In this document: positions 1-12,270 of the stretch, one piece after another | How positions within the stretch are numbered: the stretch's first letter is position 1 | How the letters are laid out: every line of letters begins with the position of its first letter | Origin: Paraconiothyrium sp. Pb-2020 | Lineage: Eukaryota; Ascomycota; Dothideomycetes; Pleosporales; Didymosphaeriaceae | NCBI GenBank assembly: GCA_022419385.1 | Contig: JAJUBI010000005.1 | Coordinates: forward strand, 1,674,001 to 1,738,000 | Direction of reading: 5' to 3' | Length of the DNA stretch: 64,000 bases | Translations under genes and position numbers: made by a program | The notes under the pieces: model-generated | Seen by the model: the letters and a program-made list of their open reading frames with translations, nothing else | Databases searched by the model: none | Told to the model about the DNA's origin: nothing

Positions 1-143
1 CCTTGGTTACCCAGAAGCGCCTTGAATTAAAGCCCGACTGGTAAGAGCCGGAGGTTATCTCTGTAGTCTTGATCGGATGATGCTTATATTTATTGTTTGT
101 TTTGGAGTAATACAAGCGGAGGTCATAGCAACGGTCGGCTCTA

Positions 144-1271
144 CTAGACAACGCTCTTCCAATCCACGCTCTTCAAGTACTTTACGGTCTTGTGCTTCAT
201 GTCGACCCCATGTTTCTCCTTGACGTCCCACGCGAAAACCACACTTGGGTCACCGCTGTCGTACCCAACCTTATCCATATACTGGAACATGGCGGCGTAC
301 TCTTTACCCAACGTGCGCATCTTCACCCCTGTGACAGTTTCAGGGTCAGAGTCAAAGGTGACCTGGACATCGTTGATGCGGGCCCAGGGCACCGCGTACT
401 CGGACCAGGACATTCTGCCCCCGCAGCTGAGGAGATTTGTGTGGTGTGGAAGAGAGAGAAGGGCATGGACGAAATGACCTGCAATATCGCTTGAGTGAAC
501 CTGCGACTGTACAGAGGAAAAAGATCTACCTATAGCCGCATTCGGGTCTACCATTGGCACCTTGCTCTCCCCATCCGGCCGCCTCTTGGGCAGCGCCAGG
601 CCACTTTTCCGATTCGTTGTAAAGTAGTCCAACTGTAAAATACTCGTCTTCGCTCACAGCTCCGGACAATTCGCTTCGCAGTACTCGACTGCCTTCCATT
701 TCGCCTCAAAATGCAGATTGAACGTCACCTTCCCCTCATTCCATATCCTACTGTCATTGAGCGTGCACATGACAAACTTCTCCAAGCTCGCAACCCTCAC
801 AACCGCAGCTTCGACAATGTTCTTGCCCCGGTGGACTTCGCGCTCAAAAGCAATTTCGCTGGGGGTGATGCTGCAGGCGGAGGCTTCAGACTGCGCTTCG
901 GGGTCTTTCATGTGTTGCCAGAAATCCATGGTGCCGGAGATGACACTCGCGCCTGCGAATGCTTGTATGAGGCTTTCGACATCGTCCAGCTCGGCGCGGA
1001 CAAGCTCATTACCGGAATCTTTGAGGTGAGCGTAGGCGGGCTTGGTAGGTCGCGGGTGAGGCCACGGACGTGCCAATTAGGGAGCTTAGAGAAGATCGAT
1101 ACCACGGAGCCACCTTCCAGCAAGTTAATCCGAGGTTTTGAATTGAGGCTTTATTGGTATAGACTGAGAGGAGTATGGCAAAACTATATGGTTCCCGGTA
1201 GCTCCTACAATTGCAGCGGTTTTCCTCGCGATAGTGAGTTTGCTCGGAATGATCGGCTGTGCATTCGACAT
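144..1271 (-). pseudogene. NmrA-like NAD(P)-binding protein, degraded
   Basis: Encodes an NmrA-family protein (Rossmann-fold NAD(P)-binding regulators/oxidoreductases). The first exon, 1271 to about 1190, starts with ATG and carries the dinucleotide-binding motif AAIVGATGN. The family match resumes after a probable intron (1114-1189) with GGSVVSIF and VRGLTRD, then with the typical middle part (residues AELDD, KFVMCTL-like) and the end (LDYFTTNRKSGLALP, MSWSEY). Three lesions are visible. The expected GT donor after GATGN reads AT. Near 1047-1050 the frame shifts by one base between VRGLTRD and KPAYAHLK, as if one C were lost from a CCC run. At the conserved position after NCPEL a TGA (about 651-653) replaces the expected Trp codon, while the frame remains open on both sides. 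I infer a pseudogene; sequencing error could explain one lesion but hardly all three. Confidence 0.8.
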
Positions 1272-1799
1272 GGACGATCGACTGGCTTATACATGATCAT
1301 TTGAGCTAGTGGTACCCTTGGTAAAGTTGTGAAGTAAAGCGGACACGTCGGCCGTCCTACTATTCCACCGGTAGGCCGGAGCTATATCCGTGGACGCACG
1401 AAGCTATTACACCTTCGCATCGGTTCCACTCATTATCGGTTAGTAAGTTTTGTAAGGGGAACTTGAGACCGACATGCTTTAACAGCAGCCATCTTGAGAC
1501 AATTACGCGATCCGGATTGACACGCGCATGGTCCCCATAAGAACAATTGGATTGGCGGTAACTCGGCCAACGCGATCATCGTGGATTGCATCCCATCCCA
1601 TTCATTCTTTCGTCGTACAAAGCAATACACACTACCTATTCCCAATAAAGCCCAGCGCCTTGGTAAACGCTCACCGTGGAACAGACACACATTTGTAAGT
1701 GGAAGGTCCAATCCCTATCCTAGTCCATTCCGTGAACGCCACAGAAATGTACACCAAGGGTGTAGAATGCAAGCTGCACATGGAAGCAAAAACTCATGG
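1272..1799. other. intergenic region, no gene seen
   Basis: Lies between the 5' end of the NmrA-like pseudogene and the 3' end of DRS2. Only short overlapping open frames without family features are present. Confidence 0.6.
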
Positions 1800-4700
1800 T
1801 CATCGTCTCGAACTCGCCATATGGCCATAGCGGTCTCGCTCTCGCGTCGTATCGTACGCCTGCAGTACGCGCGCTTGCGATTCATCCGTTTGCGAAAAAG
1901 CGTATCCGCGCTGCTTGCGCATGCGTTGTACTTGACGCACCTTCCGGATGGCTTTTTGGAATTGTTCCATGCTACCATACTAGTCAGCAACCCAATCCTA
2001 TGCAATGCAGCATAATGATGGTACTTACCGCGGTCTATAGTCCTGAATGTTGTACTTCTGAATTTCTTGAACGTGATGATAACTCTGTGGGAAATACATT
2101 CGCTTCGCGTACTTCCATGCGAAATCCCGCATCAAACAAAGCGGAGGCAGCACACATAGCATCACCCAGAACCGGGCGTCAGGGAACAAGCGTTGGATGA
2201 CGCCGATGTACTCGGGTGATACATCAACCATCGGCGCGACAGTAGCGTAGACGGGCATAAGGATGAACCAGAGCGCCATCGAGCCGGGTATAGCAAGGAA
2301 GGCGTACTTCGTCCAGATGTTGGTGATAAGCGCGGCTTTTAATAGGACGGTAGCGAGTGCAGCTGTGTACAGTGCAGTTCCCCACACCCAATGGCCTGCA
2401 TTCAAGCCGTCTGCCTGCGGCCAGTCCCACAATACTATGGCCTGCGAGACAAAGTAGAGGACCAGCGAATGGTAGAAGCCGTTCGCAACCCAAGACCAAA
2501 ACGAATGCATCTTGAAGAAAACGCCGCTCTGACTGAGACGATAGAGTTGCGGATAGCGATCCAAAAGACGAGCACTGACAAATTGGTCGAAGATACCCAT
2601 AACGAAGGGCGGGGCAGCCGTGAAGAACACGTTGTAAAATGTGAGTGTCCAAGACTCGTAAATGATTTGGCCGGAGAAGGCATTCTGGAAAGAGTACCAG
2701 AACTGGGTCATAAAGAGCGCAATGTTTTTGTAGAACGAATACAAGATGACCTTGCTGACGCGCTGGTAACTCCAAGCTCCATGGACCAGGAGGAGTTTGC
2801 GAAGGTACCGGAACTGGCCGATAGCGATATCGGCGCTTCGCGCTGCTTGAAGACCTTCGACACCGCTGATACCGACTCCAATATGAGCAGCCTGAATCAT
2901 GGAAACATCATTTGCACCATCTCCAATGGCAAGCAATATCGCCTTGAGATGTCGCTTGACGAGTTTGACCACCAATGCTTTTTGGAGAGGAGATACACGA
3001 CAGCAAATAACGGCTTTGCACTTGACGGCTAGGTCCAAGAACGTCTTTTCTAGGTCCTTTTCCAAGGCGTAAGTGAGTGATTTGCCGTCAATCACAAGAG
3101 CTAGAACGTCCATTTCAGCGCCACCTTGGCTTTGACTGTTGATGGCATTCAGCTTCTTGTTGATGTTGTCTCTTGTCGCTTCCTTGTCCTCCTCATTGAT
3201 GATTAGTAGACTCATGTCTTCGCTAATCAACTTGCAACTCATTCCAATATTGATAGCAGTCTCTTGTCGATCGCCAGTCAGGACCCAGATCTTTATACCC
3301 GCGGTCTGCAGTGTCGCAATGGTGTCAGGAACGCCATCCTGAAGCTTGTCTTCGATCGCAGTCGCTCCAAGAAGGGTGAAGTCGTGCTCGATGAGTTCGG
3401 CCGCCTTGTCTAGTTCTTCCGCTCGATTGCCACTAACAGTGGTCTGCGCAGTGGTAAATATCTTGTGCCATTCCTGGAATTCATTCTCCGGTATCTCGCG
3501 CATCGCTAAGCAAAGCGTACGTAGTCCTTCGGCGGCGTATTCTTCAAGATGGGCCAAGGTCACTTCCACGTATGGGTTATTCTTCCCTAGACGCTCTAAA
3601 ATGACGGTGTCGGCCCCCTTGGTAAAGCAAACAATCTTTCCCTCCGGAGTACGGAAAATTGTCGACATCCTCTTCCGCGTGGAGTTGAATTCGCAAACGG
3701 CTAAGAGCTCATATTCTCGCTCACGAGCATCGACCAGAATGGTGACTGAGCGAGGCTTGCGCGCTATAAACCTGTAGCCTAATTGTACAGCACCCTCGAC
3801 CAGAGCCCCCTCGTCAGGTGAAGCAGCTTGATACTTGATCTCTTGCTTTTCGCCACCTCGTTCAGGGATGACAGTGTGGCATGTTGACAGCAAGGTCAGA
3901 AAATTGTCGATAATGTCTCTATCGCGATGTGTCTTGCGGTTTTCTTCCAGCCTATTGAAGTCATGAATACCAACTTCGACACCATCCTCGAAAGTCGCCC
4001 TCCGGTCTTCAGGTACCTCATCAGAATACTGGATACCCGCAATAGATGACTGCTTAAATACCATCATGTTCTGGGTTAGCGTACCGGTCTTGTCGGAAAA
4101 TATGTATTCAATCTGGCCTAGTTCTTCCACCAAAGACGAAGTACGACAGTTGGCAGGTGTATCCGTGGGCTCGTAATAAATATCGAGGTCTGAATCGATC
4201 AAGATACCGGTCCAGTACTTGACGATTTCGATCGTAACGAACAGTGAGATGGGAACCAGGTTGGAGTATAGGACCCAATAAGTTAAGAGATCAAGGAAGA
4301 ATTGAGAAGCACCGTTGAAACCATCGTATCTGAGATACTCGAGAGTGGATCCCTTGGTCGTTCTGATCAACACGTCTCCAACAGAACTGATGATGCTAAG
4401 TCCAATGAGAATTGCAACAAGCATAAGAATCTGCTTGTTCACCATCCTCTCAACCGCCGTGGTCTTTATGGGTGTAGCCGTTGCATTCCGCATGAGCTTC
4501 GTTTCGTGCCCGGTGAAGACCACCACGCCGTGGATCCAAGGTGTGTTTCTGAGAGTGGCTCCACGCAACAATAATTGATCGGGTGCTAACGGCAGTTCCT
4601 TCTCCCCTCCACCTGCTGCGATAGTCAATGTCGCTTCATAGGTGTACAGGCTGCTGTTTGGTTGTTCCGACTTAAGCTTGCCTCCCAGACGCCCTAGCTC

Positions 4701-5906
4701 AGCAGTGCTAACGAGATCAGCTGTCTCTGGGATGGCTTGCTTAATCTTCAAATTCGTTTCTCCATCCAAGTTTGCAGTTTCGATATAACATAGACCTTCT
4801 GGTTCGGAGGATGCGAGTAACACTAGATCGGCGGGAAAGGGCTGCTCTGACTCTACTCGTACAATGTCTCCGACCGCTACCTCAATCCATCGCGCATCCT
4901 GAAACGACGACCCCTTGAGCACCTGCGCTTTCGAGTTGTTCAAAGTCGAATCGGATTGTCTCCTTCTGTAGTCCTCTACATATTCTTTCACGGCGGAAAC
5001 GAGCAAGACAACACCGAGAGGCACGATGGTAGTATAACGTTTGGTGGGAGAAATGCCGGGGATTTGTTGAAGAATGGCGGTGAACAGGAAGAACAAGTTG
5101 GCGTATTTGGAAAATTGTTCGTACAAAAACTTGGGGAGGAAGGTGACAATGTTGTATTTTGTGGTGGATACGTGGTTGTCAATGTATTTGTTGGTGGCAT
5201 TTGCAGGTGGGTTATTCAAGTGTATTATCCTTGGGCCGAGTGTCGATGGGTCCGGCTTTCCGCGTCCAAATCCGAATTTAAATACTCCCGAGCTACGCTT
5301 CTTGGGTGCCTTTACATCTTCGCCATAGACTCCTCTTGACTCTTGCTGGCCTTGCTGCGCCGCATGCTCTGTCAAGGGCAGATCCATCTCAGAGTATTCC
5401 GGTCTCTGCCCGAACATGTTCTTGACACGCCCTGTGATACCGCCGCCGAGACTGAGGATGCTGTTTCTATTCGCCTTGCCGGTGTTGGCGCGACGCATGC
5501 CTGTTGGGGGTTCATAGCCTCCGCTTGCCGCATAGTATCCCTGGATGGATCGGTCGTCCTCGCCGTGTACATCTGCATCCGAGTATCTCGCGTAATTGTT
5601 CAGATCCGATGTCTGCGAGTAGGTGGCTCCACTATTCGAATACGGCGTCGTTTCTGCGAGCGGTGCACCAGGCCCTCCGGGAAGGCCTGCCGCTGGTCTG
5701 CCTCCCAAAAACTCATCGTATGATTCGGAGGGCCGGCCTTGGGGCGTGACGGATTGATTCGTGTTGTATCGCTGGAGGAGCTCCTCGTCGGTATGGGGCG
5801 GCGGTGCGCCCGGGTTGTAGTGGTACGGCTGGTGATTGTCGTGGTCGTCAAAGTCGATTAGGTTCTCCTTGTGAGACGGCGGTGCACCTGGCGGCCTGCC
5901 GGCCAT
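1800..5906 (-). CDS. DRS2: P4-type ATPase, phospholipid flippase Drs2
   Basis: Aminophospholipid flippase that moves phosphatidylserine/ethanolamine to the cytosolic leaflet in trans-Golgi and endosomal membranes, normally with a Cdc50-type subunit. Exons 5906-2029 and 1971-1800, 1349 residues; the 57-nt intron has GTAAGT and a CTGAC branch. Residues 1-200 are a Pro/Gly-rich cytosolic tail; then follow the actuator motif DGET (381), the P4-specific PISL in TM4, the phosphorylation motif DKTGTLT (Asp605), the GDGAND hinge (about 995) and six C-terminal membrane helices. The small last exon adds a basic tail (MEQFQKAIRKVRQ...) ending in HMASSRR, which agrees with the C-terminal region of fungal Drs2. 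Length and motifs are normal, so the protein should be active. The upstream ATG at 5906 is the first in frame. Confidence 0.96.
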
Positions 5907-7026
5907 GGCGGCACAACGGGATCAGGGCGCTTGCTCCACTCTTGAGTGCTGCACTATCCGCTTCATCCAGAGTGCATGTAATACACCCTCAGTTCCCGTC
6001 AATCTCGTTGCGCGTTCGGGGGTTCGACGATGGCGGAGAAAAGTGTCAGACTGTGCCCCAGTTCCCAGCACAGCCTCCAAAGCTTGGCCAACGTTTCGAA
6101 AGCGCAGGCGGGCGCGACAACAGCAATCCAGCGAATGTGGAACGGATGGCAGTATGAGAGGTTCCGTCGCAGAGCGCGATATTAATATTCTATTTTGAGG
6201 TGGGCTGACGAAGTTCAAGGGCAGGTAAAAGGCACGGACAAGACCCTGGGGGCGGTGCGATGTGGGAGCGCCTGCGAGATCAAGCAAACGCGCGTCGGCG
6301 GCCCTACTGTACAGTTCTCCTGTTCTCTGTTCTCCCGACGATTTGCACGAGCAGATACGCGTAAAACTGCGGTCTTTGCTCCACGTTGCGAGAGAAGCTT
6401 GCACGTGGCTGCAGCAGCAACCAACGGCAGCTGCACCTCGCACTGACGCCTGCCAAGACCACGACTTTTGGCAGAATCAGCCTTGCAACATGTGTTTCAG
6501 GGTCCTCTCGCATTGGAATGCTGGTCCAAAAAATAGCGTCCCGGTCATGCATATTTGGTACTCCTTCGCCTTGTTGCAACGTTTTGAAAGAAGCAAGCGT
6601 GATTGTTCCTCAGCTCAGCTCTCCGTGACGAGTCATGCATCAAAGCGGCGCTTGCCTTTTTTCGTGGCAACTGCTGAACAGGCGGTGGTGCTTCTTTACA
6701 TAGCAGGGGAGGTCATTAGCATTTATTGAGACACCGTTGAGAGCATGCGTTTGTGATACCTGTCCATCTAGATTGCTAAAAAGCCATTTCGCGGCGTGTC
6801 TGACTTGAGGACTCCATTGGTGTGTAGAATCGGTAGCTAGCAAAATTGGCAAGTGGAGCCGAAGTTACGGTTCTGATCCGAACAAGGTGCTACCAAGCCT
6901 TGACTTTGCACCCCACTGTGGATGCGTAAAGCCTATGCTTCCAATATGGATTATCGAGGGGCCCGCTCGTAGGAAGTGAGCTATATAATTTTCATGACGC
7001 GTACAAAACGCATCCATTACCGACTA
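5907..7026. other. DRS2 upstream region
   Basis: About 1.1 kb between the DRS2 start and tRNA-Lys. It should contain the DRS2 promoter. Several open frames overlap on both strands but none shows family features or splice structure, so none is called. Confidence 0.55.
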
Positions 7027-7133
7027 GCCCGGCTAGCTCAATCGGTAGAGCGTGAGACTCTTAAGTATTCACGGTCTGATAAACTCGATTACGCGGTATC
7101 TCAAGGTTGTGGGTTCGACCCCCACGTCGGGCT
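7027..7133 (+). tRNA. tRNA-Lys (anticodon CTT) with intron
   Basis: Acceptor stem GCCCGGC pairs with GTCGGGC; D-arm GCTCAATCGGTAGAGC; anticodon stem TGAGA/TCTCA with loop CTCTTA+A, anticodon CTT; T-arm GTGGG-TTCGACC-CCCAC; discriminator T at 7133. A 34-nt intron (7064-7097) sits one base 3' of the anticodon, the canonical nuclear tRNA intron position. Confidence 0.95.
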
Positions 7134-7135
7134 GC

Positions 7136-7148
7136 TTTTTGATTTTTT
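7136..7148 (+). terminator. RNA polymerase III terminator
   Basis: Two T runs (7136-7140 and 7143-7148) follow the tRNA-Lys 3' end by two bases, as expected for Pol III termination. Confidence 0.8.
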
Positions 7149-7958
7149 GCTCTTCCTGTATATATCATCGTCGCTGCTTGCTCCGGAACACACTACCAAC
7201 CTGTGGAGGGAGTCTGAGGTGAACTGTTTTTATTATCAGTGTTCGGTCCGTCAGGCTTGACTCTCTCTCTCTCTTTATACATAATAAATTCAAATCGACC
7301 AAACACTGCTTTGGCCAACCATGTACCTTGAATAGAGTCGCGATATGTTGCGGTGCTCGCACTTTGTTTGCCCAGAACAAAGGTCGAGGAGGAATGCTAC
7401 TCATCGGGACTCGAAACTTCACCTGCTGCCGATATCAGATTAAGTGATTCAAATCATGAGTCTCTATTCCGTTATCCAAGCTATCTTTCAACGATACAAG
7501 TACTATATTTGACTCGGATATATATCACGTCTAGCACGGGAATAAGCCCCTTGGGGACGACGAACTCGCAGGATCATGACTTTTCGCCTCATGATGTGTG
7601 TAACGAGTATTCTATCAAGCGCTATCCGTATGCCAAAGCACATGCTACTCTATTTGGATATCTTAGACTTACGTGATCCTCCCCATATGTCTCTCTCTGG
7701 AGGTATGGAGCGCAAGCATATGCCGTTGCCTAGGTGAGTGCCGACCCACGTGCTTCGGCTCGTCGGCAACTGCGCGTGCGCTCATTCCCGCTACTACTTC
7801 GAATTACCTCATAATTCCGGGTAAAGCTGAAAGCGCTTCTAGAGGGTGTCGAAAGATTATTTGTGACTTAGTAACAATGGGTCCTTTCTAGGGAGGAAAA
7901 TCTGGGGCTTCCTGTTCGCTCCTTCTACTACACATCCACAACTTGACTTTTAGACGAT
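7149..7958. other. intergenic region with CT microsatellite
   Basis: A short (CT)n tract lies at about 7259-7274. No supported gene; the part next to 7959 is the presumptive promoter of the MCT-type transporter. Confidence 0.5.
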
Positions 7959-9383
7959 ATGGCGGCCATTGGGGTGGATCCACCGACCGAGAAGTTCAAC
8001 TTTGTAGATGAGGAGGATAGTGTACCATCAAAAAAAGAAGTTCCGTCCATGTGCGATATCACACGCCTATCTTCGGTTGAACCGCCTCCAAATGGCGGCT
8101 GGTGCGCTTGGTCACAGGTCCTCGGGGGACATATAGTGACATTCTTCACATGGGGCATCATCACGCCATTTGGCATGTTCCAGGCGCACTATACGTCCAT
8201 CAAACTCTCATCGCCGTCGAACATCTCCTGGATAGGCGCTCTCACGGTGTTCTTCCTTCTTGCAACTCCGCTGTTCTCTGGAGCCGCATCAGATACGGGC
8301 CATTTCAAGTTGGTGCTGCGTATGGGAAGTGGGCTGTGGCTGTTGGGTATATTCATGACGAGTATTTGTACGCAATATTGGCAATTCATACTCGCACAAG
8401 GGTTTTGCATTGGTCTGGCAAATGGCTGCATGTTCGTCCCCATGATCTCGGTCGTTTCAACATACTTTGACGCATCGAGGCGAAGTTTTGCCATCGGCTT
8501 TGTTCTCTGCGGATCAGGGACGGGTGGCTTGGTCATTCCTATAATGCTCAATAGGCTCATCGATCGAATCGGTTTCGACTGGGCAGTCAGAACTTTGGGC
8601 TTCATGGCGCTGTGCCTTCTATTGATCGCGGAACGGCTGCTAAAGAAGCGCCTGCCACCCAAAGATTCAGTAAAGATGCTTGAACCTCGAGAACTAAAGG
8701 ATGTAGTGTTCGACCTATATGTGTGTCCTCAATTTAAGTCATGGCACGCCTTTGGCTGACATATCTAGATTCTGGGGTCGGTCTTCTGCTTTGCAGGTCT
8801 TTGGTTCGCCTTTTTCTAGGTATGTCGCTTGTGATGGGTCGGCAATTCATGTTTGACGAGCTTTTAGATCAACGCATTCGCGCGGGAAACGCTAGGCCTG
8901 ACTTTAGAGGAGTCGATACCGTTCCTCTTGGTGCTAAACGGGGTAGGAATTCCGGGACGGCTGATACCGGCGTACGTGGCCGACCATTACTGTCGTCCTC
9001 TCACGATAAGCTTAATCGTTAGCTTCTTCACAGCACTACTTCTTTACTGCTGGATTGCCATCAAGTCGGTAGCAGGCATGTATGCCTTCGCTGTACTTTA
9101 CGGTCTATTTGCCGCGGGATTACAAGCTATGTTTCCTGCGACTTTGGCCGATCTTACATTTGATCCAAAGAAGATCGGCACGCGCATGGGCATGGGCTTC
9201 GCTTTGTCTAGCTTCGGATGTCTGATCGGAGGACCAGGCGGAGGAGCTTTAGTCGAAGCTGGCAACGGTGCGTACTTGTATGGACAAGTGCTTGCCGGAT
9301 CTTGTGGTATTCTTGGACTTTCCTGCTTGGGAACCGCAGCAGTCATGCACAAGAGGAAAGCCAAGCAGGTTCATGTTGCTTAG
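7959..9383 (+). pseudogene. MFS monocarboxylate-type (MCT) transporter with in-frame TAG
   Basis: Exons 7959-8720, 8769-8819 and 8868-9383 give a normal MCT-family layout: cytosolic N-terminus, PPNGGWCAW before TM1, then twelve predicted helices; families of this type move monocarboxylates across the plasma membrane. Introns 8721-8768 (GTGTGT, GCTGAC branch) and 8820-8867 (GTATGT...TTTTAG) keep the family frame (LGSVFCFAGLWFAFF | INAFARETLG). However the last codon of exon 2, at 8817-8819 and directly before the second donor, is TAG. No alternative GT donor in this exon retains the frame. Translation would therefore stop after about 270 residues (half a transporter). A CAG|GTATGT donor changed to TAG|GTATGT by one C-to-T would explain it. 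The rest of the gene looks undamaged, so the loss would be recent, or the base is an error. Confidence 0.7.
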
Positions 9384-10480
9384 GTAGCCAAGTGTTCGGA
9401 AGTGAACTAGATAGTTGAGACGTCTAGATTACACTTTAAAGATTACCGCATTAGTTTGCATCAAAGCCTTAATTTGGATATACAACACAGTGGCCGAAGC
9501 AATAGGTTGGAATTCTGGTGGTAGCACCTACGACCGTATCGCGGAACCCGAGGGTGTTGAAAACAAGCCAATATGATAAGACTGTAGTGAATGATCACTA
9601 CTACATATCAAGTAAGGTGAGTTGAAGTAGTAAGCTTTCAAAGTACAGCTGATTCAAGGGTAGGTGAGTGAATATTAGCGGTAATCATGATAAACGTACA
9701 GACATGAGTGACTATTATTCATTGTCAAAGAATCCTTCCCACGTATGGATACAATATATCAATTCTACCAAGAGTGGCTAAAAGACTTCATAGAACTTTG
9801 TGGCTCTTACTTTAGATGTAATCCTATAGGGTGAAAATTCCACAAATGGTGCTACGCGCCTTCTTGTTAGGTGTAGCTTAGTATTAAGTATTTGAGGGTA
9901 AGCTGCATCCTTGCGGGGTCATTTAGACGAATGTAGTCCTAAAACCTCGACCTACTCATGAAATGCAAGCCGAAAACGACGTTGATAATGCGTTCTCTGA
10001 CCTCTGCAAGATTTACGTCACCACGAGCTTCTTACCTAGTGTCTAGGTCTTGGCATCGTCATCCCGCACGTCTTACCTCGGTTTCTCCACGTTCTCCATC
10101 CATGATGTCCCCACAAACCCCGGAAGTTAATTTTCCATCCAATGACCCACAGTCGTCGACACGACTGCTACAAAACCACGCTTTAGCTTCATGTCAATCA
10201 TGCTGATCTCGATAAAGTCATGCCGCTTTTGGCACCAACGGCGTGAGAACGCCCACTTTTTGGCCTCTTTTCTCGATGCCCTTCGCTATGGGTCCGAGAT
10301 GGTATGATCGTTCCTGAGCTGCACAATGCAACGGCAGCCGTGAGACGTCACATCAACCGGGTTTGCAGTGGAGACTGGCAGCATCGGCGACCTCTATAAG
10401 ATGTCTTAAGCATTGCATTGCTCAAAGACATCCTTTCCTTCTTTGGTAGCTTTCGCCTCTGGCACCAGCCTTCCGTCAGG
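9384..10480. other. intergenic region, no gene seen
   Basis: AT-richer stretch between two transporter genes on the same strand. It holds the 3' region of the MCT-type gene and the promoter of the sugar transporter, with a TATA-like CTATAA near 10393-10398. No coding signal. Confidence 0.55.
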
Positions 10481-12270
10481 ATGTATCGATTTAGCAATAT
10501 CTATGTGTTGGCTGCCTTTGGCACCATCGGGGGCGCCTTGTTCGGATTCGATGTGTCTAGTATGTCCGCCTGGCTCGATACCGACCAGTATCTCGAATAC
10601 TTCAATCATCCCAATCCGGATCTGCAAGGCGGTATCACGGCTTCGATGAGTGGTGGTTCTTTTTTCGGGGCCATTGCAGCAGGTTTTCTTGCAGACAAAC
10701 TTGGTCGAAAATTGGCTTTACAGATCGCGTGCACAATCTTCGTCATCGGCTGCGCGATTGTGTGTTCCTCGCAGAACGTCGGTCAGCTGATCGCGGGACG
10801 GCTTGTGAACGGTTTCGCCATTGGTATCTGCTCTAGTCAGGTTTGCGTATACCTGGCAGAGCTGGCTCCCAGCAAGATAAGAGGAAGAATTGTTGGCATC
10901 CAGCAATGGTCGATCGAATTCGGTATTCTCATAATGTACCTTATCTGCTATGGGTGCATCCAAGGGATTTCTGGACCGGCAGCATTCCGCGTGGCGTGGG
11001 GTGTCCAGGCTATTCCGGCCATTATCCTCTTCTTCGCGCTCTTCTTCTTCCCGGAGTCGCCACGTTGGTTGGCCGGTCGCGAGCGATGGGAGGAAGTCCT
11101 TGATATCCTGGCCGACCTACATGGGAAGGGCGATCAGAATGACCCAATTGTTCTTGCAGAATACGAAGAAGTGCGTGAGGCACAGCGCATAGCAGCTGAA
11201 GCCCATGGCGTCGGCTTCTTCGAATTGTTCGGCCCACGAATCTGGAAGCGTACCGTGGCTGGCACCAGTGTTCAGATGTGGCAGCAGCTCCTCGTACGTT
11301 ATGCTGGGGTACATAGTGGGTGCTCGTGCTGGGCAATTATCTGACATTCCAGACTGTCAACTTGTGTCTGAAGAATCCTCCAGACATTTGCAATGGCCTA
11401 AAACACCTACTTCCCCTTAGTCCCTTGATTTTGGAACATTACACTGACTTTTCAACCCCAACTTTTAGGGCGGAAACGTGGCGATGTATTACGTCGTATA
11501 TATTTTCCAGATGGCTGGCCTCTCTGGCAATACTAATCTTTACTCGTCTGCTATTCAGTATGTCATATTCCTGGTGACAACCGGTGTAATGCTTCCCTTC
11601 ATCGACCGCATCGGCCGCCGGCAGCTTCTCATTGGAGGTGCACTCATCTGCATGTGTTTGCACTACAGCACCGCTGCGGTCATGGCAGCCTATGGTCAAC
11701 CCGTCGATAACGTCTTCGGTAACGAAAACCTTAAGCTCGAAATCACTGGTGCTCCAGGGAAGGCAGTCATTGCACTCTCGTATATCTTTACGGGCATATA
11801 TGGCTTGACATGGGCACCTACTGGCTGGATCTACTGCAGCGAAGTATTTCCATTAAAATACCGTGCCAAGGGCGTCGGTCTCAGCGCCGCAACGAACTGG
11901 ATTTTCAATTTTGCTCTAGCCTACTTTCTGCCCCCGTCGTTCAAGAATATCACGTGGAAGACGTAAGTTATGTCGATCCAAAATCGCAATGTAAAAGGCT
12001 AATTTGTGGGATAGTTACATCATCTTTGGTATCTTTTGTACAGTGATGACGATTCATATCTTCTTCACGTACCCCGAAACTGCTAGGAAAACGCTTGAGG
12101 AGATCGATCTTGTATTTGACAGCAAGATTGCACCCTGGAGGACATGTACGGTGCAGGAGCGCGCTCTTGAGGCTCGTGCTCAGAATATCAATAAGACTAG
12201 GGCCGTACGTGCAGACAGTGATGCTTTTGATGAGAAGGATGGTAATGCTTATCAGAAGGAGGTCGTTTGA
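10481..12270 (+). CDS. MFS sugar (hexose-type) transporter
   Basis: Plasma-membrane sugar transporter of the SP family. Exons 10481-11293, 11469-11962 and 12015-12270 encode 520 residues, the usual length, with twelve predicted helices. Seen: MYRFSNIYVLAAFGTIGGAL start typical of fungal hexose carriers, GRK after TM2 (LADKLGRK), PSKIRG and GRIVG, PESPRWL after TM6, QQL-GGN in TM7, DRIGRR in the second half and PETARKTLEEID after TM12. The first intron is long for this window (175 nt); the second is 52 nt. The first in-frame ATG is 10481; an upstream open frame lacks ATG. Substrate cannot be told from sequence: glucose, xylose, quinate or another monosaccharide are all possible. Confidence 0.92.

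Noticed and set aside
711..1304. Plus-strand open frame of 197 codons
   Set aside because: Antisense shadow of the NmrA-like gene; no domain or codon support.
1715..2030. Apparent early stop of DRS2 at 2025 and a possible frameshift in its C-terminus
   Set aside because: A normal 57-nt intron (1972-2028) joins the frame to a basic C-terminal exon ending at 1800. Rereading the bases showed no frameshift.
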